Notes: a model not told the origin generated them from the sequence alone. Positions 11,900 through 22,129 are shown, counted from the stretch's first letter. The stretch is 64,000 nt of DNA from Siphonodentalium dalli (GCA_032622095.1 CP136065.1:26233141-26297140), one strand, 5' to 3'. Made by a program: numbers and translations.

Positions 11900-12020
11900 C
11901 ACTTTACGCTGATTTTTTTGAACAATTTACGCTGATTTAAAATAATATTTTTTACGCTGATTTTTTGACAATTTACGCTGAATTATTGACAATTTACGCT
12001 GAATTATTGACAATTTACAA
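11900..12020 (+). repeat. Short tandem repeat of TTTACGCTGA
   Basis: At least five units of TTTACGCTGA, followed by ATTATTGACAA or ATTTTTTTGA, repeat every 19-30 bases. It is a small minisatellite. Confidence 0.72.
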
Positions 12021-12269
12021 TAATAGCAAACAAATAATATAATAATTTTGCTTCGATTAGAAAATGGAGTCGGCATGTTATCACTTTCATCATATACAGT
12101 TATTGATTATAATCGAGTGGCAGTTGGATTATTGATTATAAATCGATGAAGAAAAGTCTGTGGTTTTTAGTTATTAAGTGTACTCCAAATCACGACAAAG
12201 ATGGACTTTACAAGAAAGTTACATTGCAATTTGTGATTAATGCTGTTACCGTCATCTATTTAAATGGGT

Positions 12270-12745
12270 ATATATATATATATATGTGTTAATATTATAT
12301 TATGTTGGAATATTTGGGACACAATAGATATGTTCAATAAAAAAGCCAATGGCAGGTAGATAGCTGAATATTACGACATATTTTGACTGTTCGAAACCAC
12401 AGAGCCAGGTGGGCACCCCGGTTGAATAAACCACAGAGCCATGTGGGCACACCGGTTGAATAAACCACAGAGCCGTGTGGGCATCCCGGTTGAATAAACC
12501 ACTGAGCCAGGTGGGCACCCCTGTTGAATAAACAACAGAGCCATGTGGGCTCCCCGGTTGAATAAACCACTGAGCCAGGTGGGCACCCCGGTTGAATAAA
12601 CCACTGAGCCAGGTGGGCACCCCGGTTGAATAAACCACAGAGCCAGGTGGGCAACCCGGTTACTCAATAAAACACAGAGCCAGCTGGGCACCCCGGTTAC
12701 TCAATAAAACACAGAGCCAGCTGGGCACCCCGGTTGCTCAATGTG
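12270..12745 (+). repeat. Minisatellite with conserved leader, copy 1
   Basis: A leader after a TA run (ATGTTGGAATA, CACAATAGATATGTTCAATA) matches the leader at 14520-14600. It is followed by about ten units of AGCCAGGTGGGCACCCCGGT plus TGAATAAACCACAG. The unit is 34 bp for most of the array and switches to about 38 bp (an extra ACTC) in the last units. Because 34 is not a multiple of three, all three minus frames read through it. The resulting 106-112-residue frames are artefacts. Confidence 0.87.
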
Positions 12746-12814
12746 TAAGGTCCATGACGCATTGATCTAACAAAGCGAATTATATCTGTTTGTTACAGTC
12801 AGATTGTGAAACCA

Positions 12815-12955
12815 GTCATTTCCTGAAATGACTAATTTTCAGTCATTTCTCGAAATAACTGTGGAGGTCAGTCAATTCCAGAAATGACTGAAATTTCCAG
12901 TCATTTCATGAAATGACTGAAATTTCCAGTCAGTCGTTTCACGAACTGACTGAAT
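12815..12955. repeat. Cluster of 20-bp palindromes
   Basis: Five or so diverged copies of the perfect palindrome AGTCATTTCATGAAATGACT are separated by AATTTCC spacers. Together they can fold into many alternative hairpins. Confidence 0.72.
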
Positions 12956-13107
12956 ACTTTTTTTTTGTTTTGTTCGTGGGATTTCAATTGTGAACATAAA
13001 TTTGTTTATTCATAATAATAGATCATAAATGTAATAGAAACATAGCAATATACATTGAAACAGTTTCGAGTGATTAGAGTGACATGTAGTGTAAACACAC
13101 AAGAGTC

Positions 13108-13219
13108 TTACATATTGGAGCAGCTCAAACTGTTGTGGCACCGGCTATTGCAGAGTAGTTTCGCCTTGAAGCATTTACACCTTCCCGCCTTACTGTTGTT
13201 CGGACCACTACAGGAACAT
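13108..13219 (-). pseudogene. Integrase-type transposon protein, C-terminal Cys-rich end
   Basis: The minus-strand frame from 13219 down to the stop at 13108 encodes a cysteine-rich tail containing CKCFKAKLLCNSRCH and ending SLSCSNM. From memory, this C-x-C...C-N-S-R-C-H pattern ends integrase-core transposon proteins that invertebrate annotations often label KRAB-A domain-containing protein 2-like or SCAN domain-containing protein 3-like. The tail is intact. It is separated from the rest of the protein by a 494-bp TTAA-flanked insert (13224-13717). No catalytic integrase core is present in this window. The longer open frame here continues into the insert and is not the native one. Confidence in a transposon origin is good; the exact family is less certain. 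Confidence 0.62.
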
Positions 13220-13223
13220 TTAA

Positions 13224-13717
13224 AGACACGGTTGGCCTTGGCGGTGGGTATCCTGTGAAAATATATCCACCCGTCAAAAACCGCCACAAACAGAAAGAAC
13301 ATCAAAATGTAGACAGACTTTGTCCGTATACAAATAAGAAATATCGCATCAACAGTATGTTATGGTCATATGTTTGACCATTGTTATGTAAACAACAGCA
13401 TAAAAAGTTACTTTTCTGGTGTTTGTTTATATTATGATGGTAAACATAAAGAGCGTTCTTTGTGGGTGAATTCCTGATATGGAACGAATAAAGAGCGTTT
13501 ATGCCATTTGTGTGTGATTAGCCAGCAGCATTGTGCTGTCTTCTGTAACACAATCAGGCTCTTGCTTAGGTAAAATATAGTAAATCTGTATGATAACATG
13601 CTGTTTATGCGATGGTCATGGTATATATGAACTGAACTGTATGCGTTTTAATGTTTTTCTGTTTACGGTGTTTGGGACAAATATGAATATTTTCGACAAT
13701 TAAGGCCGCACGTGCCT
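13224..13717 (-). mobile_element. TTAA-flanked element inside the pseudogene
   Basis: TTAA at 13220-13223 and 13718-13721 bound a 494-bp insert. Its ends are imperfect inverted repeats: AGACACGGTTGGCCTT against AGGCACGTGCGGCCTT, with 12 of 16 matching. A relative with its own TTAA flanks lies at 37634-38148, and a truncated one at 26820-27013. Shared interior phrases are GGTGGGTATC, GTCAAAAACCGCCA, AACATAAAGAGCGTT and CAGGCTCTTG. It has no transposase. It splits the integrase-type reading frame at a TTAA, and the frames on the two sides are compatible across a single TTAA. Confidence 0.77.
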
Positions 13718-13721
13718 TTAA

Positions 13722-14095
13722 CGAAACCGTGTCCTCCACTTATCGAAGATTGTGTAACGGCCTGTCGTAGGGAAAGCTCGGTGCTTTGGTCAATTTCTTT
13801 GTCAGTCAGAAGTCGTTCAGGTCAAAATTGGTTTCGCGAATAGCTGCCTTCAAGGTTACCACTTCCTGTAGCAATCATGTACATGTCGTTGTCGTCTCGA
13901 CCCACAATCACACCGAACATGTTTCGCAGATCGCCACGGCCGCGATCAACTTGAGGAATGGGAGCAGCAACATTCTCCTATTTGGCCAGCAACAAGATCA
14001 ATTCTACAACGCTTAACCATTCGTCCTGCTTGTGCTGTTTGTGATGCGCTGGCTGCCGATCGCTGGTTGATGATGTCGGTGTGTTGTTGATCAAG
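13722..14095 (-). pseudogene. Integrase-type transposon protein, post-catalytic region
   Basis: Read on the minus strand, this carries in order: a Gln/Ala-rich helix-like stretch with GRMVKRCRIDLV (about 13985-14030), PIPQVDRGRGDLRN (about 13930-13965), FGVIVGRDDNDMY, a segment ending SRNQF, then SLRQAVTQSSISGGHGFVK next to the TTAA insert. These motifs match my memory of the region after the integrase core in KRBA2/SCAND3-like transposon proteins. Breaks: the frame shifts at about 13972-13980 between the first two motifs, and a TGA stop follows SRNQF at 13822-13824. Upstream, the catalytic core is not recognisable, so the copy is 5'-truncated or decayed. Plus-strand frames here are shadows. 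Confidence 0.62.
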
Positions 14096-14489
14096 TTGGT
14101 CAGCAGAAGATCAATGGTGTTTTCTTAGTATCAAACAGTTCACCTACATGTCTTAATGGTAATCGAGTGAATACAATTCATAAGTGTTTTCTTAAGAACA
14201 AACAGTTTGTCTATCTTCAGAATCAAATACATGTGAATAACTAGGTTCAATATGAACGTATTTGCAGACCAAATGTACGTTCTTTATATATGTGCTTTCA
14301 CTGTGGCCCGCGCCGTCCAACAGAATAACGGGTATAAGTCCACTATGGACTTGGCTTATATCAGAATCAAATAAGTCGAATATGAACCTATGTGAAAGCG
14401 CACACAGGGGCGACAGGCTCCTCCGACGCTGCATAAAGGCGAATGGTGCGTATTTCAGCTAGTTCTAGATAAACACGGATTAGTGATCT
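14096..14489. other. Mostly unassigned; dispersed-repeat fragment
   Basis: The stretch 14270-14350 resembles 2950-3070. The rest may be further decayed transposon sequence upstream of the pseudogene, but I recognise no motif. Confidence 0.35.
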
Positions 14490-14830
14490 ATATATATGTT
14501 AAAATGTGTGTGTGTATATATATATATATGTTAATATTATATAATGTTGGAATAATTGGGTCACAATAGATATGTTCAATAAAAAAAAGCCAATGTGAGG
14601 TACATGCAGCTGAATAGTATTTTGACTGTTTGAATAAACCATAGAGTCAGCTGGGCACCCCGGTTACTCAATAAACCACAGCGCCAGGTGGGCACCCCGG
14701 TTACTCAATAAACCACAGAGCCAGCTGAGCACCCCGGTTACTCAATAAACCACAGAGCCAGGTGGGCACTCCGGTTACTCAATAAACCACAGAGCAAGGT
14801 GGGCACACCGGTTACTCAATAACGTAACAT
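14490..14830 (+). repeat. Minisatellite with conserved leader, copy 2
   Basis: It has the same TA run and leader (ATGTTGGAATAATTGGGTCA, then ATATGTTCAATAAAA) as 12270-12400. About five units of 37-38 bp follow, built on AGCCAGCTGGGCACCCCGGT and TACTCAATAAACCACAG. Shared leaders with different array lengths indicate a transposed or duplicated unit whose tandem part then changed size. Confidence 0.87.
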
Positions 14831-15059
14831 GGGAGGTAACTCGCATATCTTGTCAGCTGGTTTCCACAGGTCAGCGATTATCCGCCGCAAAAGATGCTTG
14901 GCGGTGGATACATAAATGGGTTACATCCATCCGCCTCGGCGCCCGTCCATCCGCTTGTGCGCCTCTGAATTATCTTTGATGTGAAAAAATTAACGGACAA
15001 GCATGGAATGGGTTTTGTCCATGGGAAACAATACACACTTGAAACATGTTTGGTCCATT

Positions 15060-15260
15060 CAATGATTTTGAAGTTCTCATTTTATTCGGTCTTTCCTCCA
15101 CCCATGAAACTGGCAACGTCGTGTTATTGCCAAGCGGCTGAAACGACGGTAAACTGTAACAAACCAGACAAAAGCCAGCCAATCGCCCCGAGCACGTGAT
15201 TACATCAAACTCAGATAGACCGGACAGGGATGTATGCCTATTAATTACCATTTGACTATT
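15060..15260 (-). repeat. Possible copy of the 22.1-kb SINE-like repeat
   Basis: On the minus strand, phrases near AACTGGC, GGAGGAAAGACCG and GTTGAAACGAC partly resemble 22160-22345. It is strongly diverged, so the assignment is weak. Confidence 0.35.
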
Positions 15261-15381
15261 ATACACAGACCATACATAATTTTATGTTCCATATATCGCC
15301 CATGGCGTTTCAGAGGCGTTGTCGTCATTTCAAGTTGAGATTCCCACGCTACCTACAGTTGTTTACATTTTCGGTATTATA

Positions 15382-15816
15382 TTAAAGATGCATAATCCGA
15401 ATTAGCGCTTCCAAATTACTATATCTTTGGCTTCGGTGGTAATAAATATGTGATTCGAGTCGGGGAACCCACCCATCGAAACTCAGAGTGATCAGATATC
15501 GATTTTTGAAATGTGTACTTACCAGAAAGAAGTCGTCAAACAGACGGTCTCGGAGAAAATAGCGGATCAAGATGGATAACTCTAAAATAAGTGGTAATAC
15601 GGTCAAATTGTGTGATACTCAAGTGACAATACGGCCATATTTCATCGAACAACATGTTGATAAATAAAAAAAAATTGGAAATTTTATACCATAGTTGACA
15701 GCGGTTAGCATTATTTTGTTGTAATTAATCGATTCTGATAACTACAGCGCATTTTGAAGAAATGTTGTTGTAACTTGGTGATATGGGGACCGTCTGATCG
15801 GATTGATTACCTTTAA
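15382..15816 (-). mobile_element. MITE family 2, copy 2 (inverted)
   Basis: TTAA occurs at 15382-15385 and 15813-15816. The ends are AGATGCATAATCCGA and TCGGATTGATTACCT. The interior is in reverse order relative to 6471-6946, with TGGGTTCCCCGACTCGAATC-type, GATGGATAACTCTAAA and AATCGATTCTGATAACT phrases on the minus strand. Confidence 0.68.
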
Positions 15817-17083
15817 TTAGAATAATCATCGAGATATTAAAATAATATTTGAATATATCGAAAAACTATGGAGCCCAAAACGTGTTCCAAAGTTCAAAAC
15901 ATATATATATAACATATATATACACATATATAACGCACAAAACAGGATGGATAAAGGATACGAATGCCATATAATTGCTCTGTGTGGGATATCTCAATAC
16001 TATATAATTACTCTGTGTGGGATACCTTAATACTATTTATTTCATGATCCTACCATTATTTCATTCAATAAACCCATTCTATAAATTGTGATATTGAACG
16101 TTCGTTTAATAACAGGAAATAGTGCCGGGTGACATATGACTTCCGGTTTGTCGTCTGTTTACATTATGTACGCTACGTCTCAAAATACCATGGCTTCCAA
16201 TATTTTTCCAACAAAGCCTAATGAGTATGAAAAGTTATTTCATTAAATATACGCCATTAAAGACGTCACATCGTCTTTAGTTATCTGGGACTATTTCTTT
16301 ACGCGGGTAAACAACGCATTGTTACGTGAAACGTCATTGCATGCTTGAAAAATCCTATGTTAGTTTCACGTCCCATATGTTGATTTCAGTATGTTTTATC
16401 GAGGTTTTGGATCATGTAATAAATATAATCTACAACTCATTCCCAGTTTATAGCGAAATTTACAAAACTCGTCCAGTAATTAATTACTCTGTGTGGGATA
16501 TCATAATACTTTCAACTGAGCTCAGGGACACCGCGAGAGGGGTTGTGGAATTTCCCCACAACCGACTATGAACAAACAATTAATTAATTATATAAACTAT
16601 TATTTTAAACTTCATCAGTTGGAAATATTCTGCTAAAAATGAAGACCAATTTCACGCTAACCATCCATTGAATAATGTAACAATTATAAATAAATATCTT
16701 TTATAGCGACAAGGGTGATAAACGTAATTATTATCAACCCATTAACTAACGCTATTTCTAATTGGGAAAAAGCCGTCACATGATAATCCGGGAAACAGTC
16801 ATATTCAATTTGGACTCCCGATTTTTTTTTTATCGCGAAGTAACGCTATTGCCAAATGAGTCGGTGAAGTTGTGATGCGCGCGCAGTACTCTGGTGGATT
16901 TAGCAGATGTTTCACTTCATCATTGAGTTTGTTTTATCACTTCCATGTTTACTGTTCCAAACCATGCAATCTGCTGATCAAATATAGGATTTTTATAGAG
17001 AATCAAGTGCCGACAAATACCCAAAATAACAACAGAAGTTGTGTTCCAAAAATTTGGATAAACATACAGATGGATAATAAAAC
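15817..17083. other. Unassigned; short repeated phrase
   Basis: CTCTGTGTGGGATA followed by AATACT occurs at about 15978, 16011 and 16486, hinting at a decayed repeat. No gene is supported. Confidence 0.4.
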
Positions 17084-17249
17084 TGTCATTATACAACGGT
17101 GTGTACAATATGTGTTTTTCTTGTACTGGTCCAGGTTGTGGTGAAAAGTCATATTGGACTCGACACTGCTGTGTGGCGTCTATGACTTTTGACCACAACC
17201 TGGACTCGTACAAGAAAAACACATACTTTACACAACATAGTATAATAAC
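17084..17249. mobile_element. Foldback element
   Basis: The arms (about 17084-17148 and 17188-17249) are inverted copies. They contain TATGTGTTTTTCTTGTAC and CCAGGTTGTGGT on the left and the mirrored phrases on the right, around a loop of about 35 bases. It looks like a MITE with most of its length in the inverted repeats. Confidence 0.68.
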
Positions 17250-17344
17250 TTTCTGGTTTATAAGTTACGGCGTGTGGATTTGGAGAGATATAACTTTCAG
17301 AAATTGTGCGATACCGATAACAATAACATAATAATGCAAAATAT

Positions 17345-17485
17345 ATGCCGAAACGTCTTCGATGAAGTGCCGAAACGTCCAAGTACCTTGGCCGAAACAA
17401 CCAAGTACCGAAAATCAAGGTGCCGAAACGTCCAGAAAACCAGGTGCCGAAACGTCCAGGTGCCGAAACGTCCTGCACCCGAAAA
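17345..17485 (+). repeat. GTGCCGAAACGTCC minisatellite, copy 1
   Basis: Units of 17-24 bp are built on GTGCCGAAACGTCCA. The first 70 bases (GCCGAAACGTCTTCGATGAA, then CCAAGTACCTTGG) closely match the start of the array at 25016, so both began from one ancestral unit. Open frames in it are incidental. Confidence 0.83.
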
Positions 17486-18429
17486 TTATATATATGTGTA
17501 GGCGTATCCAATGATGCATTATTTGTACACCTCTAGCCACTGATATGCTTCCTGACATATCTTGACTGCCCTTTCTGCTTTGTCTCTCTACCCCTCTTCC
17601 CTCTCTCTCCTCTATCCCTCTATCTCACTCTTTCTCTCTCTCTCTCGCTCTCAATCTCTCCCCCTCTCTCTCTGGGATGTATGTATACGGCACTGGGCGA
17701 ACGGAACCAACATAAACCACTATAAGAGAAACTCTGATCGCGTCTACAAGGAGCTCGGAAGAAAACAAGGACCCTGGTCCAGTATGTATGTACATGTAGC
17801 TCCAGGATCTAACATTAGACAATGTAATGTCTTTATATTAATTAGAACGCGCCGATTGCATACCTATGTACATTCGTCGCGTAAGCAATGCAGTTAGCGA
17901 ATGACATTCGGCATTCGTCCCAATGTAAATTTATAGATATCGACTGTTAGACAAGGAACAGAACGTACGCGGTAATATAAACATGTTCTCTGGTGCATGT
18001 GTGTCTGCCGTTAATCATAGACAAGTACATGCGATTATCGGCTGGATCGCTGCAAAATATGTCAGGCTAAATCGATAAATCGCTATTTTCTTTGTTGTAA
18101 CTCACTAATCGATGTCTCCGGCCGAATCGGGTCCCATGCCGTTACCATGGTATATGAAATGAAGCGTCATGCCCAATTTCGCTTGCTGAAATATTCCGGC
18201 ACGGATCAGTCAGGAGTGTTTCGGCGATAGCGACCGTTTGATCGATACTAGGTATCAGCGTAATTGATGAGGCATTGGTCCATCCATCACACCAGGACAG
18301 AAAGCCAAGACAACCCGAGTAGCATACGTAAGGGCAAAATATATATAGGGCGCCGTACGTCATACATGTATAGAAAGCTTCGCCGACGCAAAGTTGGCCT
18401 ATCGCACCAAGACAGAACGCCAAGATAGT
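17486..18429. other. Unassigned; CT-rich tract
   Basis: A polypyrimidine tract (CTCTCT-rich) occupies about 17580-17671. The minus-strand frame ending in this region is hydrophobic but has no recognisable motif and overlaps a known repeat at one end. Confidence 0.4.
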
Positions 18430-18489
18430 CAAGACAAGAAAACCGTAGTCAGAAATGGTGACGTCCACAAGATCATATTATTAGGCATA
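18430..18489 (+). repeat. Left part of interrupted dispersed repeat
   Basis: It matches 7959-8005 (ACAAGAAAACCG, AGTCAGAAA, CAAGATCATAT). Homology to the uninterrupted copy stops at the Helitron-like insert and resumes at 21551. Confidence 0.65.
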
Positions 18490-18512
18490 TCTCATATATA
18501 TTTTTGAAGACC

Positions 18513-18557
<45 letters not shown>

Positions 18558-19453
18558 ATGTCTGTCATTTATACAAATCTACAATTCTCGACCGATCGGG
18601 ACGAAACTTGGTACGTGTGTGTAGTTTGACCAGGCGGTCGACGTTGTCGTATTGGCGAGCCCGTGCGGCGCCCGCGCAGCGCATGCGCAGACGAGATCTC
18701 GGAAACGGGTGGAGCTATCGACTTGAAATTTGCTATGTGAATGTATCTTGCCCCGGATACGAATTTTATCGGGTCGCCGAGCTCGTGCGACGCCAGCTTC
18801 GCGCATGCGCAGACGAGATCTCAGAAACGGGTGGAGCTATCGACTTGAAATTTGGTAAGTGAATGCTTCTTGCCCCGCATACGAATTTTATCGGGTCGCC
18901 GAGCCCGTGCGACGCCAGCTTCGCGCATGCGCAGACGAGATCTCGGAAACGGGTGGAGCCATCGACTTGAAATTTGCTATTCTCTGTATGTTTGTCTGTC
19001 TGTATGTCTGTCATTTATACAAATCTACGATTCTCGACCGATCGGGACGAAACCTGGTACGGGTATGTAGTTTGACCAGGCGGTCGACGTTGTCGTATCG
19101 GCGAGCCCGTGCGGCGCCCGCTTCGCGCACGCGCAGACGAGATCTCGGAAACGGGTGGAGCTATCGACTTGAAATTTGGTATGTGAATGTATCTTGCCCC
19201 GGATACGAATTTTATCGGGTCGCCGAGCCCGTTCGACGCCAGCTTCGCGCATGCGCAGACGAGATCTCAGAAACGGGTGGAGTTATCGACTTGAAATTTG
19301 GTATGTGAATGTATCTTGCCTCGGATACGAATTTTATCGGGTCGCCGAGCCCGTGCGACACCAGCTTCGCGCATGCGCAGACCAGATCTCGGAAACGGGT
19401 GGAGCTATCGACAGTTTTTGAATAGCCCAGAAAACGTCGGGCTCATCGGCTAG
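18490..19453 (+). mobile_element. Helitron-like element B1
   Basis: It starts TCTCATATATATTTTTGAAG after an A and ends with the hairpin AGCCCAGAAAACGTCGGGCT, then CATCGGCTAG at 19453. A (TGTC)n run lies inside the 5' end. The body is about six 120-bp blocks, each holding GAAACGGGTGGAGCTATCGA, TGAATGTATCTTGCCCC, TTTTATCGGGTCGCCGAGCC and CGCGCATGCGCAGACGAGAT. Frames of up to 149 residues through these blocks are repeat artefacts. No Rep/helicase is encoded. Confidence 0.75.
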
Positions 19454-19889
19454 TCTCATATATATTTTGAAGACCTCTGTATGTTTGTCTGTCTGTATGT
19501 CTGTCATTTATAAAAATCTACGATTCTCGACCGATCGGGACGAAACTTGGTACGTGTGTGTAGTTTGACCAAGCGGTCGTTGTTGTCGTATTGGCGAGCC
19601 CGTGCGGAGCCCGCTTTGCGCATGCGCAGACGAGATATCGGAAACGGGTGGAGCTATCGACTTGAAATTTCGTATGTGAATGTATCTTGCCCCGGATACG
19701 AATTTTATCGGGTCGCCGAGCCCGTGCGACGCCAGCTTCGCGCATGCGCAGACCAGATCTCGGAAACGGGTAGAGCTATCGACTTGAAATTTGGTTTTTG
19801 AATAGCCCGGACAACGTCGGGCTGGGTAGAGCTATCGACTTGAAATTTGGTTTTTGAATAGCCCGGACAACGTCGGGCTCATCGGCTAG
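19454..19889 (+). mobile_element. Helitron-like element B2, abutting B1
   Basis: Its TCTCATATATATTTTGAAG start follows the CTAG of B1 directly. It ends CATCGGCTAG at 19889 after the hairpin GCCCGGACAACGTCGGGC. That hairpin with its upstream 45 bases is duplicated in tandem (about 19785-19825 and 19826-19880), so the unit has a spare, inactive-looking 3' hairpin that lacks CTAG. Confidence 0.75.
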
Positions 19890-20664
19890 TCTACTATATA
19901 TTTTGAGAACTCTGTATATAAATATATAAATATATGTGGCCTTTATAGACTCGAAAACGGCTGGCTCGATTGAGCTCAAACTTCCCATCTAATGGTAAAT
20001 CCCACGGGATTCGTCGTCGCGGCGTTTTGGAGAAGCTCTGAGCACTCGTTCTCCACTCCCAATCATCAAATTCACCGTCCTCGGCACTGCGGGGGTTAAG
20101 GCAGTCACGCTCTTTATATTGACCAAATTTGGCGTTGTTAACCGAGTAACGCTCTGTATTGCCATCGGCGTTGATAAACGGTCACCTATGCGTACGAAAC
20201 TACGGACGCAAAACGCACCGGCACGGCTGAATGCATTTATCTTGATTAAAAAGGCAGAATTGGTTGTCAACAAATGCGTGTCGTGTGATTCTTATGTCTG
20301 TCGTGCATAGGAACGGGACGGCATACCTCTTTTAGGGACGGGTACCATAATTTTCTTAATTAAAAAGGCAGAATTAACTCATTGAAAAACAAAAAATGCG
20401 TGTTGTGTGATTCTTATGTCTTTCGTTCCTAGGACGGGGGGAGATTTTCATCGGGTCAGTTTTTCCGCCGGATGTACCGTAAATCATACCTCTTTTAGGG
20501 ACGGGTACCACCATTTCTCTTGATTAAAAAGGCAGAATTAACTCATTGAAAAACAAAAAATTAAATTAAAAAATTAAAAAGGCAGAATTAACTCATTAAA
20601 TAAAAATAATTTAAAAAATGTCATGTTTCTGACCAACCACGCCAGTGGCGGGCTAACCTGCTAG
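19890..20664 (+). mobile_element. Helitron-like element C1, abutting B2
   Basis: It starts TCTACTATATATTTTGAGA directly after B2 and ends with a GCCAGTGGCGGGC-type hairpin, then TAACCTGCTAG at 20664. The interior repeats AAAAAGGCAGAATTAACTCA and AGGGACGGGTACCA. No coding frame is supported. Confidence 0.75.
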
Positions 20665-21550
20665 TCTACTATATATTTTGAGAACTACGTTAATATATGT
20701 GTAAATATATGTGTATATGTGTATATTCGTCGCGTCGCTATAAAAGAGCGTTTGTTTACAATTCAACGCAACGTTATCGCTCGAAATTTAGCATCGAAAA
20801 AATTTAATTACGTGCTGGACATTTTAAGAATATGTAGGTATTACACACAGTCTCAGCTTAAAATTTTGAAAAATAAGAGTTTTATCGACATAAATCTATT
20901 TTAATGGGAAATCCTGTGTTAAAATTTAGCATCGAAAAAAATTAATTTCTTCCATCTAAAACATAATTACGTGATGGACTGTGTCATTTTAAGAACATCT
21001 AAGTATTACACGCAGACACACGAAGTCTCAGCTTGAACATTTGAAAAATAACAGTTTTATCGACATAAATCGATTTGAATGCGAAATCGTTCACCCGCTC
21101 GAGAACGAATGTCTCCCGAGGAGCGCAGCTCCGAGGCATTCGTCCCATGAAAATACTATGGAAGCAAAATGGTCAACTCGGGACGGGTCAACGATTGAGC
21201 CCAAACTTGCTACCTATGTGTACTTTTGTCCCGAAAGTGTCATGGGCGGGTCAAATCGTTATCCCGACGTGACATTGACCTTCAAACTGGTCAATTCAAG
21301 CTCAAATGGGGTAAAACTGGCGGATTTCTGTACTTTTGTCCGGGGAGTGTTTTGGACGGGTCAAATCATGACCACGATCTGACCTTGAGCTACAAAATTG
21401 TCAATTCAAGGTCAAATCTGGTAAAACTTGCTGATTTCGACGAAATTTGGTGCAAATGCAGCACAAGTGTCTCGGAACCTGTTGCAATTGCTTGTTCGAA
21501 CAAAGTCATAGGACGAATGCCGCCAGTGGCGGGCGGTTATAACCTGCTAG
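20665..21550 (+). mobile_element. Helitron-like element C2 with A-type module
   Basis: Same 5' start as C1; it ends at CTAG (21547-21550) before a T. The hairpin is CCGCCAGTGGCGG, followed by an expanded GCGGTTATAACCTGCTAG tail. Positions 21160-21445 are the internal A-family module (TGTACTTTTGTC, GTGTTTTGGACGGGTCAAAT, CAATTCAAGGTCAAAT) in the same orientation relative to the element ends. Confidence 0.73.
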
Positions 21551-21900
21551 TTATAATATAAAATGTATTATCTTTCATGAATGCATCACCTCAGAATTCC
21601 GTTAAAACAACTAGTCTTTCAAATTATTACAAAAACTATATACGAGATATTACTGCAAGTTTCTCATTCACCACACCAGAAAGCCTCTAAATGCGGACCA
21701 AAAATCTACTAATCGGATTAAATACACGCCCGATACTTCGCAATACGACCTTTATTCTACATTCCAACTGAGACATCAGCAAAGTTAGTTGTTATATTAT
21801 GGATTGTCCCCAAGAGTGGCCTAGCCATTGTTCATACCTGAGCATCGGTCATAAAAAAAAACCTACTGCTACAATGAGACAACCGCGAATATACATCCGC
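21551..21900 (+). repeat. Right part of interrupted dispersed repeat
   Basis: It continues the match to 8008-8400 (TTATAATATAAAATG, CTCAGAATTCCGTTAAAACA, GAAAGCCTCTAAATGCGG). With 18430-18489 it forms the filled site of the Helitron-like array. Confidence 0.68.
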
Positions 21901-22129
21901 GAAAACCCGAAATGTGTTGTTCTGTGAGATATCCCCATCGCTAGATCTCCATTGACACGGCCAGATCAGCCTTATTACAATTTCCTAAAATAACTCGCAT
22001 CGCGTGAAACCCGAAATGTGTTGTCCTGCGAGATATCCACATCACCTCATTGGCTCGGTCAGATCAGCGTAGCGGTAAACACCAATAGTACATGTCGTAA
22101 TGATCAGCTCCATGGGCTGAATACCTGTA

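Noticed and set aside
12300-12691. Three overlapping frames with FNRGAHLAQW-type repeats
   Set aside because: A 34-bp period cycles through all three frames, so the same text appears in each; it is a minisatellite artefact.
18142-18468. 108-codon hydrophobic minus-strand frame
   Set aside because: Its start lies in a dispersed repeat (copy at 7959) and the rest shows no motif, so it is not supported as a gene.
18859-19308. 149-residue frame with repeated GGAIDLKF / EFYRVAEPVRR text
   Set aside because: It reads through the 120-bp internal blocks of Helitron-like element B1, and overlapping frames on the other strand repeat in the same way.
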